This document shows, one piece after another, positions 47,301 to 54,983 of a stretch of DNA of 64,000 bases. The DNA lies in NCBI GenBank assembly GCA_021733925.1, contig JAIPJY010000005.1:124001-188000 (forward strand), given 5' to 3'. This stretch comes from Prosthecobacter sp. (GTDB taxonomy: Bacteria; Verrucomicrobiota; Verrucomicrobiia; Verrucomicrobiales; Verrucomicrobiaceae). The translations under genes were made by a program, and so were the position numbers. The notes beneath the pieces were generated by a model. The model was not told the DNA's origin. It saw only the letters and a list, made by a program, of their open reading frames with translations, and did not search any database. Within the stretch, counting starts at the first letter, position 1. Every line of letters begins with the position of its first letter.

Positions 47301-47596
47301 CACATCGTGCTGCTGGTGCTGTCATCAATGATTTGCAGCAGCCGGTAGGGCCCGATCATGTCCCCCGGCTTTTCTTCCACCATGCCATTGGAAGGCGACT
47401 TCGGCACCCGGATCCCCCGCGTCCGGCGCTGCTTGCCACCATCGCCGGGGTGGTTGCGCAGCCGGTCCCAGACCTCATTCCACAACGCCGTATCGTTCCC
47501 ACAGGCTCCTGTGAGAAAGACATGGCGTTCAATGTGGTTCGCACGTTCGAGCGCCTCATTGAAGAGCTGCTCGACGCGGGCAGGGTCGTGGCTCAT
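44336..47596 (-). CDS. Ser/Thr protein kinase with C-terminal TPR array
   Basis: 1086 residues: an N-terminal helical region (EQLFNEALERANHIERHVFL), a kinase domain at ~80-370, a membrane helix at ~398-423 (LSLAAVLVLLVAGGMAVMGWLL) and about a dozen kinesin-light-chain-type TPRs (AETLLRRTLSDQQKALGPDHPDT-like, shown in part). The Lys motif VAIKIV and DFGIAKAM are present, but the glycine loop reads IIDDSTSSTM with no GxGxxG, and the catalytic loop is HGDLQPSN instead of HRDLKPSN. Catalysis may be weak. The TPRs lie outside the membrane and probably sense or bind a partner. The next gene converges. Confidence 0.88.
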   Translation of the reverse strand: MSHDPARVEQLFNEALERANHIERHVFLTGACGNDTALWNEVWDRLRNHPGDGGKQRRTRGIRVPKSPSNGMVEEKPGDMIGPYRLLQIIDDSTSSTMWMAERNARVAEFVAIKIVAAAANDFLIRYEAQKHALALLDHPSIARPHACGMTPGGRPYLVTELLHGTPITQFCDDQKLSLLTRVRLFIQVCDAIHHAHQKGVVHGDLQPSNLLVRWGDQGQPVLKVTDFGIAKAMNHALVAPTGQLRAPAAYLSPEHVSAKAIDARSDIYALGMLLYEMITGRLPIPTPRDAAEHLNEVKRVVCDTLVEKPSALLRSLPKAQLTGLALNRKVETATYPELLEEHFDWIVMRALEKRPDSRYATVDALENDFLRYLKEAAAMEEKQEIQGSALGNFISEHRGLLSLAAVLVLLVAGGMAVMGWLLVKEKQEEVRVSVKKKAESYSMTSRFLQEMFAFLTPESVKGKDTTLVKSMLDKAVEHLDALAENPESGARAQETIGLTYLALSQPLDAQKQLQGALEKRKLALGGGHRDTLRSMRQLATAMQAEGRFVDAETLLRRTLSDQQKALGPDHPDTFMTITVLAAVCDEQEKHLEAETLFLNLYQMQKRVLGPDHLDTFATLGNLANSYTLQGRHADAMKQRGEQLDGMRRVLGANDPRTLITMNIAAQACEKAGMPSDAEKLYFGALEVLKKSLGAEHPDTLMQADQVALMLGRHGRPTEALRLHHDCLDAKRRVLGPNDPQTLFSMKNLANEYEAQGRQAESEASQQQVLETLKTAFPPDHPEILTQMDTVAQVYDAHGRHSDATKLRQESLVVRQRVLGTSHVQTLRSMQQLASSLDADGKHDQAIALQLETLETMKTAYGPGDPDVLAQMHAMAAMHDHHGDHAQAETIYLDLLKIQQRVLGVEHAETLTTMSGLAETHRHAGRLEEAEALYQQVLELQRKRTPADTSAVAAASADLGSLWLQTGQSAKAEPLLRDCLEQCIKQQPEHWLRFNAESLLGGALLHQKKYTEAGTLLQSGYEGLNARAQMLAEQDRFRLRDAIERLAQFNDATGNTVQAAQWRQKLAEFDQPRVVSRVQKFSMSTP

Positions 47597-47607
47597 AGAA
47601 GTTAGTA

Positions 47608-47633
47608 CATACTATTAATTCCATAACAGTATG
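47608..47633 (-). promoter_or_regulatory. Inverted repeat upstream of the kinase gene
   Basis: CATACT and AGTATG separated by 14 AT-rich bases, ending 12 bases before the kinase ATG at 47596. It could be an operator or overlap the promoter; no clear -35 was found. Confidence 0.35.
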
Positions 47634-47983
47634 CCTTCACTAGCCCTGCGGTAATGAATCAGGGTTCAAACGGATCTTAAGACTGGTTCACCGAACGCTC
47701 AGCCTTGAGGAATATTTAGAAGCGGGGAATGAAAAGGCATCCCGGCATTCGAGAGAGAATAAGTTCCTACTCCAAACACACGCACAAGTAGACGGCCGCG
47801 TATCACAAGCTTCATTTTGAGAAGCTGTCATCTGAATGATTTTTCGGCTGCACGGCAGCTTCAAGCCAGTCATTGACTCACGCACTGCGTCCCACGCGTT
47901 GGGCCTTTCAACGCCTGTGAAAAGCACATCGGCTCACTGCCATCCGCATAGAGCACCCCGCGCCGCAGCCCCAGGGCTGGTAG

Positions 47984-48002
47984 GGACGCGTTGTGCGCGT
48001 CC
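47984..48002. repeat. Short GC hairpin
   Basis: GGACGCG and CGCGTCC around TTGTG. An isolated REP-like hairpin in the kinase upstream region. Confidence 0.45.
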
Positions 48003-48213
48003 GTTGAATCCTTCGTCCCAGCGCCGCCTGCCGCCCCAGCCGCTCCCCCCTTCCTATAGCATCCGCCGTTCAGCGTCCACGCATACGGTCCGCCTGCACT
48101 CAGTCTAAAATACCGCGCAAAACCAGCTCCTTTTCGAGAAGGCGCACTTTTAAAGTATTGTAATGCGCGGCAGTCGAAAGGCGAGACCTCCATCAATACC
48201 ATTCAGACTGCGC

Positions 48214-49497
48214 TTACTTCACCAGCTCCCCCACCAGCAGAATGGCACCCGGATAGAAAGCCGTACCATCAAAGCGCTCCGGCTTGTCGATCTTGTTGCC
48301 GTTCTTCGCCAGGATGGTCGCCTTCTCCGGCTGCTTGGCATCAATCACGATTTTCACAGTGTGCACCTTGTCTTCAAGATCAGTGCCGATCACGAGTGCG
48401 CTGAGGCGGTGGTAGGTGCAGTAGGCATCAAAACGCGGCACTACCTTGGCAGGCTGATCATCCAGCGTCACGCTCACCTGCCCACAGTCCGGACCAATGA
48501 TGTCATAGATGGAGCAGCGCGTGCCTTTGAACTTAAACGTGATCGTCTCACCGGGCTGCGAGCCTTTGTGCAGCGAGGTCATGCGGTTGGCCCAGCGTTT
48601 GCCGAAGTCGTCCGTCTTCGGATCCAGCAGCTTGAAGCCTGGCGAAAGTGTCGCATCGGAAATCGGCAGCAGCTTGGCCTGCTCATAGTTCGTGGCGATG
48701 AAGGGTGCGCCCAGCACATGCGCGCCGGTTGCCTTTGAAGCCGCCTTGATCGGCTCCTGCGAACGCACGATGGCCTGCAGGTACAATTCATGCCCGGTTT
48801 CCACATGCGGATGCACGCTGTCAGGCGCGAAGACGAATTTCCCTTCCAGCGTCTTCTTCTCCTCGTCCGTCTTCGGCAGCTTCGCCTTCCACACCAGCTT
48901 GCCCCCCTTCGCCAGCTTCGCCACTTCCATGGCCATGTGAATCGTTGGAATGCCGTAGTGATCAGCAATCTTCTCCATCGCACTCGCCGAGCGCTGGAAC
49001 TTCCCTTCCAGCATCGCAGGCACCAGCGCTTCGGTCACCGTGTATACAAAGCAGATGTCGCACTCCGGCAGCGCCTTCCACGTCTGCCGCACAATGCCCT
49101 CCATGCAGCGGAAGATCTGCTCCGGCGATGCCCCTCCGTCATTTACCGCGAATTCCACGAACATCAGGTCCGGCTTGTGATCCAGCACATCCTGCTTCAA
49201 ACGAAACACACCCAGGTCCGAGCCCGTGCCGCCGATCGCCGCATTGATCTCGCTGAACTTCGCCTGCGGATACGTCTGCTGGAAATACGCCAGCGTCTTC
49301 GGCCTCCAACCGTTCTGCGCCGTGATGGAACCACCGAGGTAACCAATCTTGATCTCCGCCCCCGGCGTGTTCGCCTTCGCAAAGAAGTTCGGCAGCCCAT
49401 GGCGCGGATGGCACTCCTGCGCAGGCACGAGCGGGAACTCATCCGCAGCATGAAGAGTGGCAGTGGCAAAAAGCAGAAACAGGAAGTGGCGCAGCAT
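48214..49497 (-). CDS. Secreted SGNH/GDSL hydrolase
   Basis: 427 residues from ATG 49497 (MLRHFLFLLFATATLHA, a signal peptide). SGNH blocks: IGYLGGSITAQNGW (Ser), INAAIGGTGSDLG (Gly), FVEFAVNDGG (Asn) and FAPDSVHPH (Asp/His dyad, ~residue 225). The last ~120 residues form a beta-rich domain (CSIYDIIGPDCGQVSVTLDD). Likely an esterase acting on acylated polysaccharides outside the cytoplasm; the substrate is unknown. It is divergently oriented to the aldolase gene at 49546, sharing a 48-base promoter region. Confidence 0.88.
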   Translation of the reverse strand: MLRHFLFLLFATATLHAADEFPLVPAQECHPRHGLPNFFAKANTPGAEIKIGYLGGSITAQNGWRPKTLAYFQQTYPQAKFSEINAAIGGTGSDLGVFRLKQDVLDHKPDLMFVEFAVNDGGASPEQIFRCMEGIVRQTWKALPECDICFVYTVTEALVPAMLEGKFQRSASAMEKIADHYGIPTIHMAMEVAKLAKGGKLVWKAKLPKTDEEKKTLEGKFVFAPDSVHPHVETGHELYLQAIVRSQEPIKAASKATGAHVLGAPFIATNYEQAKLLPISDATLSPGFKLLDPKTDDFGKRWANRMTSLHKGSQPGETITFKFKGTRCSIYDIIGPDCGQVSVTLDDQPAKVVPRFDAYCTYHRLSALVIGTDLEDKVHTVKIVIDAKQPEKATILAKNGNKIDKPERFDGTAFYPGAILLVGELVK

Positions 49498-49545
49498 AAG
49501 GACTCGGTTGAAAGGTTGAGCCGTCAGCATGCGAAGCATTTTTTC

Positions 49546-50565
49546 ATGAACAACTTCGACTTTCGCTCCCCGCTCCACCACGGCATCGCCATCCCCGCCC
49601 ATCCTCTCGCACTCACCGCGCAGCGCAGGCTCGATGAACGGCGGCAGCGTGCGCTGTCACGCTACTACATCGCCGCCGGAGTCGGCGGCCTCGCCGTGGG
49701 CGTGCATACCACCCAGTTTGCCATTCGCGATCCACAGATCGGCCTCTTCAAGCCCGTGCTCGAACTCGCGAAGGAGGAGATGGACCGTGCCGCCACACCC
49801 CTCGTTCGCATCGGCGGCATCTGCGGTGCCACACCCCAGGCCGTCGGTGAGGCCGAACTGCTGCGCGAGCTCGGCTACCACGCCGGACTCCTCAGCCTCG
49901 GCGCGCTGCCAGCGGCCACCGAGGATGAACGGATCGCCCACTGCCGCGCCGTGGCCGCGGTGCTGCCCGTCGTCGGTTTCTATTTGCAGCCCAGCGTCGG
50001 CGGCCGCGTCCTGCCCTACTCATTCTGGCGTCGCTTCGCCGAGATCGAAAACGTCGTCGCCATCAAGATGGCCCCCTTCAACCGCTATCAAACCCTCGAC
50101 GTCGTGCGCGCCGTCATCGAGGCCGGCCGCGACGACATCGCCCTCTACACCGGCAACGACGACAACATCGTCGCCGACTTCCTCACCCCCTACCGCTTCG
50201 CAGGCAAAGAGCGCCGCATCGTCGGCGGCCTCCTCGGCCACTGGTCTGTGTGGACCCAGCGCGCCGTGCAGCTTCTGGAGCAATGCCGCAATGCCGAAGC
50301 CACCTCCGACTTGCTGCGCCTTGGCATCGAAGTCACCGACAGCAACGCAGCCTTCTTCGACGCCGCCAACGCCTACCACGGCTGCATCGCCGGCCTCCAC
50401 GAAGTCCTCCGCCGCCAAGGCCTCCTCGAAGGCCTCTGGTGCCTCGACGAACACGAATCCCTCAGCCCCGGCCAGCTTGAAGAAATCGACCGCGTCTATC
50501 GCGCCTATCCACATTTGAACGATGATGCGTTTGTGGAAGCACATCGGGATGAGTGGCTGAGGTGA
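49546..50565 (+). CDS. DapA-family (dihydrodipicolinate synthase-like) aldolase/lyase
   Basis: 339 residues from ATG 49546 (MNNFDFRSPLHHGIAIPAHP). TIM-barrel lyase family: YYIAAGVGGLAVGVHTTQFA, GFYLQPSVGG (catalytic-Tyr region) and VVAIKMAPF with the Schiff-base Lys at 174, then GNDDNIVADF. It is a type I aldolase/lyase using a pyruvate-like Schiff base; the true substrate cannot be read from the sequence, and the canonical lysine pathway role is less likely given its divergence and context beside a secreted hydrolase. Confidence 0.85.
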   Translation: MNNFDFRSPLHHGIAIPAHPLALTAQRRLDERRQRALSRYYIAAGVGGLAVGVHTTQFAIRDPQIGLFKPVLELAKEEMDRAATPLVRIGGICGATPQAVGEAELLRELGYHAGLLSLGALPAATEDERIAHCRAVAAVLPVVGFYLQPSVGGRVLPYSFWRRFAEIENVVAIKMAPFNRYQTLDVVRAVIEAGRDDIALYTGNDDNIVADFLTPYRFAGKERRIVGGLLGHWSVWTQRAVQLLEQCRNAEATSDLLRLGIEVTDSNAAFFDAANAYHGCIAGLHEVLRRQGLLEGLWCLDEHESLSPGQLEEIDRVYRAYPHLNDDAFVEAHRDEWLR

Positions 50566-50600
50566 GTCTGTGAGACGGGAGGCAGCGGCTGCTTAGCGGC

Positions 50601-50615
50601 GGTCCCAGAGGGACC
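50601..50615. repeat. REP-like hairpin upstream of the RAYT
   Basis: GGTCCC-AGA-GGGACC. Outermost hairpin of the repeat group on the left of the transposase gene; a similar CAGTCCC-AAC-GGGACTG hairpin occurs at 63166. Confidence 0.6.
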
Positions 50616-50622
50616 AGAGATA

Positions 50623-50668
50623 TTAGCCGGTGGTGAAGCGAGGCTTGCCGAGCGAGAACCACCGGACC
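50623..50668 (+). repeat. Left inverted copy flanking the RAYT
   Basis: Begins TTAGCCGGTGGTGAAG and ends GAGAACCACCGGA. Internally it folds by CCGGTGGT / ACCACCGG. Its reverse complement occurs at 51253-51298 with a few changes in the loop. Confidence 0.75.
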
Positions 50669-50698
50669 TGCGCGCACCACCCCACGTATCTGAAGGTT

Positions 50699-50716
50699 GC
50701 GCCCCGGCAGGGGCGC
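50699..50716 (+). repeat. Inner REP hairpin, left of the RAYT
   Basis: GCGCCCC-GGCA-GGGGCGC followed by GAGAAG, 14 bases before the RAYT start. The counterpart in opposite orientation is at 51206-51224. Confidence 0.7.
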
Positions 50717-50729
50717 GAGAAGTTATCAT

Positions 50730-51176
50730 ATGCCCTCGACGCACCTTTCGCTGCATTACCATTTCGTGTTCAGCACGAAAAACCGCGAGCCCTGGCTGGC
50801 TCCAGCCGCACGAAAACGCGTTCACGAATACATCGGTGGCATCATGCGAAACATGAGCGGCATCGCGCATGCCGTGGGCGGCACGGGCGACCATATTCAC
50901 ATCGCGGCAGGTCTGCGCGCAACCCACTGCGTGGCGGATGTGATGCGCGAGATCAAAAGCGAGTCATCACGTTGGATTCACGAGGAATTACGCTTGGCCG
51001 GATTCTCATGGCAGGAGGGTTATGGTGCGTTCACGTTTGCTGCACCTGATCTGGAAGCGGTGCGGGCCTATGTGCTGAGCCAGGAGGAGCATCATCGGGT
51101 GAAGACCTTTCAGGAGGAATATACGGCGATGCTGCAGCGCGGGATGGTGGAGTATGACGAACGGTTTCTGTGGTGA
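50730..51176 (+). CDS. REP-associated tyrosine transposase (RAYT, Y1/IS200-like)
   Basis: 148 residues from ATG 50730 (MPSTHLSLHYHFVFSTK). It carries the HUH motif GDHIHIAAGL and a candidate nucleophilic Tyr in WQEGYGAFTF (~107), followed by the conserved EEHHRVKTFQEEY. Y1 transposases cut and join single-stranded DNA at hairpins. The gene is flanked on both sides by inverted copies of two hairpin types, the arrangement of a REP/RAYT locus. It appears intact and probably acts as a domesticated REP-handling nuclease rather than a classical insertion sequence. Confidence 0.9.
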   Translation: MPSTHLSLHYHFVFSTKNREPWLAPAARKRVHEYIGGIMRNMSGIAHAVGGTGDHIHIAAGLRATHCVADVMREIKSESSRWIHEELRLAGFSWQEGYGAFTFAAPDLEAVRAYVLSQEEHHRVKTFQEEYTAMLQRGMVEYDERFLW

Positions 51177-51205
51177 GCGGGAACGCGGCAGGGGCGGGCG
51201 CTTCT

Positions 51206-51224
51206 CGCGCCCTTCCAGGGCGCG
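51206..51224 (-). repeat. Inner REP hairpin, right of the RAYT
   Basis: CGCGCCC-TTCCA-GGGCGCG preceded by CTTCT, the mirror image of the hairpin at 50699-50716. Confidence 0.7.
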
Positions 51225-51252
51225 ACGAATGTACACGAGGGTTGTTGGCGGG

Positions 51253-51298
51253 AGTCCGGTGGTTCTCGGTCGCTACGCTCCCTTCACCACCGGCTAAT
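51253..51298 (-). repeat. Right inverted copy flanking the RAYT
   Basis: Begins TCCGGTGGTTCTC and ends CTTCACCACCGGCTAA, the reverse complement of the left copy's ends. Arms CCGGTGGT / ACCACCGG are perfect. Confidence 0.75.
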
Positions 51299-51494
51299 TT
51301 CCGACGAGCCTCCGGCTCGCAAAGGCATGTGCGGGCAAAACGACACTCGTGAAGGCTTCAGTTCGTGCTTATCCCCTCAAACTTTCGGTATAAAACGGCT
51401 GATAAACCTCACGTTCTGTTAATCATCTGTGCTGTTCGGTAGGCTTTACTTGACCCGAATAACGAAAGTTAACTCCTGCACCTTCACCAGCATC

Positions 51495-51890
51495 ATGATT
51501 CGCGCCATTGTTGTTCACCTTTCCACGAAGGATGTGCCCAGGGCACGAGCCTTTTACACGGCCCTTGGCTTCACCGTCAATGAGGGCATGAGCGGAGAGA
51601 AGCATGTCTGCATCATCATGTGCGACACCATTCAGCTCATGCTTTCGGAGGAGTCGGTTTTCGCCACGTTCTCACCGCGAGGCCTATGTGACACTTCCAA
51701 GTACCTGGAGGTTCTGAACTGCCTCCATTGCTCCAGCCGGGCCGAAATTGACGATCTGGTTCGGCAAGCCGTGGCCGCCGGAGGCACGACTGTCGAAGAA
51801 GCAGAAGATCACGGTTTCATGTATCAGCACAGCTTCCTTGATCCCGATGGGCACGCATGGAATTTGTTTCACACGACGGAGACGCCCTGA
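51495..51890 (+). CDS. VOC (glyoxalase/bleomycin-resistance) superfamily protein
   Basis: 131 residues from ATG 51495 (MIRAIVVHLSTKDVPRARAFYTALGF); a frame continues upstream but without family similarity. The beta-alpha-beta-beta-beta layout is seen, with VCIIMCDTIQLMLSEE, and the C-terminal motif FLDPDGHAWNLFH. VOC proteins are metal-dependent isomerases, dioxygenases or resistance proteins; the specific activity cannot be assigned. Close relatives resemble PhnB/lactoylglutathione-lyase-like annotations. Confidence 0.85.
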   Translation: MIRAIVVHLSTKDVPRARAFYTALGFTVNEGMSGEKHVCIIMCDTIQLMLSEESVFATFSPRGLCDTSKYLEVLNCLHCSSRAEIDDLVRQAVAAGGTTVEEAEDHGFMYQHSFLDPDGHAWNLFHTTETP

Positions 51891-51923
51891 ATTGGTACAT
51901 TTGCCCAACTTACAGCGCCATCC

Positions 51924-52436
51924 ATGACTCAAAAAATACCCGTCCTGTTTCTCTTGCTTCCATTGGTCTTCGTGATCGTTGGCGGATGGCTTTCGTTTCG
52001 CTGTGCCCGAGGGCACGTTGAGAGATTCTTTGTTTCATCCTGGCCCACGACCTCGGGCCGCGTCACTGATTCGTCGATGGAGTCGACCCATGTAAATAGG
52101 CGCGGGGCAAGTTATGAAGTGAAGGTGATGTATGAGTATTCCACAGGAGTACGCACCTTCACCGGAACCCGCATTCACCCGACCTATGTCGCTGACTGGC
52201 ATCACGAGTCACACGAGGAACTGCTCAAACGCCTCAGCCCTCATTCGACTGTCAGAGTTTCCTATCACCCGAACGACCCGTCTCGATCATATCTCGCCTG
52301 CCAGTTTGTCAGCGTTAGCGCCCTTTCTCTGCTTGGAGGTCTGATGTTTCTGGGTGCCGGGCTCGCGTTTGGGACAATGATGCTGCTCATCAACTACGGG
52401 AACCATGACTATGCTTCCCTCATTTCGACGCCATGA
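51924..52436 (+). CDS. DUF3592 membrane protein
   Basis: 170 residues. N-terminal helix (VLFLLLPLVFVIVGGWLSF), a beta-rich extracytoplasmic domain with the family pattern WPTTSGRVTDSSMESTH and YEVKVMYEYSTGVRTFTG, then VSYHPNDPSRSYL and a C-terminal helix (ALSLLGGLMFLGAGLAFGTMM). Function of the family is unknown. It follows the VOC gene by 33 bases in the same direction. Confidence 0.82.
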   Translation: MTQKIPVLFLLLPLVFVIVGGWLSFRCARGHVERFFVSSWPTTSGRVTDSSMESTHVNRRGASYEVKVMYEYSTGVRTFTGTRIHPTYVADWHHESHEELLKRLSPHSTVRVSYHPNDPSRSYLACQFVSVSALSLLGGLMFLGAGLAFGTMMLLINYGNHDYASLISTP

Positions 52437-52589
52437 AGATGGTCACCGGGAAAACAAGGGGCAATGAAGAATGGGTGCCAACAATCGGCGCTGCTAATTC
52501 ACTCATGCTTTCCGTTGCTCCAAGTTCGCCCACCGAACCGGCGGTCGACACAGCTTACACGTTCGGCCTCGTGTAGGCCGTTCGTCCCA

Positions 52590-53909
52590 TCACTGCTGAA
52601 AAAACCGCCGCACAGAACTGACTGCGCGATCCACCTTCTGCTCAAACACGCTCTTCGGCGGTGCGGCAGGCGTGCGTCGGCGGGTGGGGGATGCAACGGG
52701 AGTGGAGCGTTTCTTGGTCGTTGAAGTTTTGGGTTTAGCGGTGGTGGTGGCTTTGGAAGAAGCGTCGCTCTTGGCCTCGGCAACAACCGTTTTCTTGGTC
52801 GAGGTCTCGGATGGTGTCTCGGTCGTGACGGCCACGGCTTTGCGCACTTCCTCCTTCGCTGCGGGTGATTCTTTGACTGCTGGGGACTCCTTGGATGCAG
52901 GCGTTTCTTTCGTCAGAGATGTCACCTTCGGTGTGGGTGGTTCTTTAAGGGCTGCCGTTTCCTTGGCTGAGTCTGTTGCTTTGGACTTCGCCACCACCTT
53001 CGGTGCAGGTGATTCTTTGAGCACAGCCGTTTCCTTCGGTGTCGTTGTTTCCTTGGACACTGTTGTCTCTTTCAGCATGGGCGCTGGCGCAGGTGATGGA
53101 GGCGGTGTCACCGCCACGATCTCCGGCCTCTCAGGCTCCACGGGCAGCAGTCCCGGAGTCGGCCCATACCCATAAAAATGCTTGGTGCTGTCCGCCTTGG
53201 GCAGGCTGAAGTCGAACACGCTGACGCCGCTGCGGCGCTCGCCCTGAAAGCCGCGGCCGTCGCTGGAGCCAAAGACGACTCGTTTGCCGCTTTTCTTGAG
53301 CTTGCCGAGGTAGATCATGACGTGGGTCACCGGCAGCTTGCGGGTGGTCTCGAGGGAATTGGTCCAGAACAGCAGATCGCCGGGTTTGAGGTTGGCGAAT
53401 TCCTCGCTGTCAAAGCTGGTGGCGGTGGGGGTGAGGTATAGATGGCTTTTCTTGTCCACCCACTTGCACATCTCGTCCGACTGACGCGGCACGTCCTTCA
53501 GCCCCTGAAAATGCAGCACATGATAAATGGTTCCAGAGCAGTCCATGCCGCCCTTGCTGGGCTCATGCGACCCGTAGAGGTAGCCGAGATCCAGACGCGT
53601 GAGCGCCATGGAGCTTTGCACCAGGCTTTGGATCTGCTTCGGGTACTTGTCGAAATCACGGATGTCTTCCACGCTGATCGTCGAAACCGCCGCCGGCGTC
53701 ATGACCGGGGTGGTTGGATCTTCGTTCACAGGTTCGGCAGGCGTGGTCTTTTTGGCCGAGGTTTCGGACTTGGCTGAAGCTGACTTTTTGGCGGACGTTT
53801 CGGACGCGGACGACTTTTTCCCCTTGGTCGAAGTCGTGGCCGCAAGCAGCGGAGGGCCGGTGCCTGCTGCCACAAGCATGACCAGCAGGAGGTGGAGTGA
53901 AGTGTGCAT
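52590..53909 (-). CDS. NlpC/P60-family cysteine hydrolase with Lys/Glu/Ser/Pro repeat tail
   Basis: 439 residues with a signal peptide (LLLVMLVAAGTGPPLLAA), a Lys/Ala/Ser-rich linker and an NlpC/P60 domain at about residues 75-230: the nucleophile Cys124 in GGMDCSGTIYHVLHFQG, GDLLFWTNS and the His in LPVTHVMIYLG. These enzymes cleave peptidoglycan peptide stems. The C-terminal ~180 residues are imperfect repeats built on KETxxxKESPA, which may be cell-wall-spanning, ending with a basic helical segment (FEQKVDRAVSSVRRFFQQ). Confidence 0.87.
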   Translation of the reverse strand: MHTSLHLLLVMLVAAGTGPPLLAATTSTKGKKSSASETSAKKSASAKSETSAKKTTPAEPVNEDPTTPVMTPAAVSTISVEDIRDFDKYPKQIQSLVQSSMALTRLDLGYLYGSHEPSKGGMDCSGTIYHVLHFQGLKDVPRQSDEMCKWVDKKSHLYLTPTATSFDSEEFANLKPGDLLFWTNSLETTRKLPVTHVMIYLGKLKKSGKRVVFGSSDGRGFQGERRSGVSVFDFSLPKADSTKHFYGYGPTPGLLPVEPERPEIVAVTPPPSPAPAPMLKETTVSKETTTPKETAVLKESPAPKVVAKSKATDSAKETAALKEPPTPKVTSLTKETPASKESPAVKESPAAKEEVRKAVAVTTETPSETSTKKTVVAEAKSDASSKATTTAKPKTSTTKKRSTPVASPTRRRTPAAPPKSVFEQKVDRAVSSVRRFFQQ

Positions 53910-54077
53910 GAATTTCGGGGGCTGAGAGTTGATGATGTTTTCTTAGACGCCCGGGGAGCACAATCTGATCAAATCAATTCGCGGAGCACCTACTGCATAC
54001 GTGCGAACAGCTCAGGAAAGTTGCCTTGTTGCTGTGCAAAAAGAGATTCTTGTTCCGCAGGAACCAGCCCCTCTGGG

Positions 54078-54983
54078 CTACGGAGTCTGCATGCGCGAGA
54101 TCACCGCGCAGACCACCCCCGCCATCAGCAGCAGCGCGGCGGCGATGCGGATGCCATAGGCCTTGCCAGATTCGTGGCGTTCGCGGTTGCCCAGCAGCGG
54201 CCCGAGCAGCGCCACGACGGCCAGGCTCCACATGCCACGCGTGGCGTACACGACGTTCACGCCCACGGCGTCATTGAAGTAAGCAAGGGAAAGCCCCAGC
54301 GTGATCGACTGCGCGGCGATCAAAACGCTGCCGCCCAGCGACCACTGCGTGGCGCGGTTCCACGGAATCGGCGGGCGGTTGGGCAGCAGCGTCATCGAGA
54401 GGAGTGACAGCACGCCAGTGGTGCCGGCAAGGATGGCGAGAAACGTCTTCGGCCCGAATGAAGGCGCCCATTTTTGCAGAAACACATCGGCAAATGCATA
54501 CAGCGCCGCGCTGATCAGCGCCATGACCACCGGACCCGCGAGCCGCGCACCTTTCGGGGTTTTGAAATCCGTGGCGCTCATCATGAAAATGCCGCCCGTC
54601 GTGATGATGGCGGCCACCCACATCAGCGGCTTCATGCTGTCCGCAATGATCAAACTCGCCCCGAGCGCGACAAACACGACCTTGGACCCCAGCACCGGGG
54701 TCACGAGCGACACATCCCCACGCTGCATCGCGATGAAGGTGAACCAGCCGCCGATGAAAAACACCGCGCCCAGTCCCACGGGGACGTACCATTCCTGCCA
54801 GCTGACAGGCTGTGTTTCAAAGAAGGCGAGCGGCAGAAACGCCAGCGTGCTGGTCCAGTTGTTGACGTGAAAGCAGGCCATCGGATGCGCCCCTTCCACG
54901 AGCGCCTTTTTCAAAAGCAGCGAGGCAATGGCGTAGCCGATGGCGGCGACGAGCGGGAAAAGCAGGTACCAGGGCAGATTCAT
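54078..54983 (-). CDS. EamA/DMT-family transporter
   Basis: 301 residues from ATG 54983 (MNLPWYLLFPLVAAIGYAIAS), ten predicted helices in two EamA-like halves (for example VGLGAVFFIGGWFTFIAMQR and VYATRGMWSLAVVALLGPLLG). Drug/metabolite exporter-type fold; the substrate is unknown. Its start overlaps the stop of the AEC-family gene by four bases, so the two transporters are cotranslated. Confidence 0.85.
   Translation of the reverse strand: MNLPWYLLFPLVAAIGYAIASLLLKKALVEGAHPMACFHVNNWTSTLAFLPLAFFETQPVSWQEWYVPVGLGAVFFIGGWFTFIAMQRGDVSLVTPVLGSKVVFVALGASLIIADSMKPLMWVAAIITTGGIFMMSATDFKTPKGARLAGPVVMALISAALYAFADVFLQKWAPSFGPKTFLAILAGTTGVLSLLSMTLLPNRPPIPWNRATQWSLGGSVLIAAQSITLGLSLAYFNDAVGVNVVYATRGMWSLAVVALLGPLLGNRERHESGKAYGIRIAAALLLMAGVVCAVISRMQTP

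Larger units (their letters stand above)
47597..48213. other. Intergenic region upstream of the kinase
   Basis: 617 bases. The first ~60 are AT-rich and carry the inverted repeat at 47608-47633. The rest holds the short hairpin at 47984-48002 and no coding frame that I believe; open frames here have no start context or recognisable product. TGTAAT at 48159 resembles the bat-cluster motif, but the flanking boxes and spacing do not match. Confidence 0.6.
51177..51494. other. Region between RAYT and VOC gene
   Basis: 318 bases. The first ~130 carry the two right-hand REP copies (51206-51224 and 51253-51298). The remainder, from about 51345, is AT-richer and presumably holds the promoter of the VOC gene (for example TATAAA at 51390); no coding potential is seen. 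Confidence 0.5.

Noticed and set aside
48159..48182. A fourth copy of the TGTAAT motif
   Set aside because: TGTAAT and a GAAAGG are present, but the CCTTWC box is missing, the spacer is 11 instead of about 5, and no plus-strand gene follows.
47688..48202. Small open frames upstream of the kinase on both strands
   Set aside because: No ribosome-binding site, no family, overlapping each other, and composition unlike neighbouring genes.
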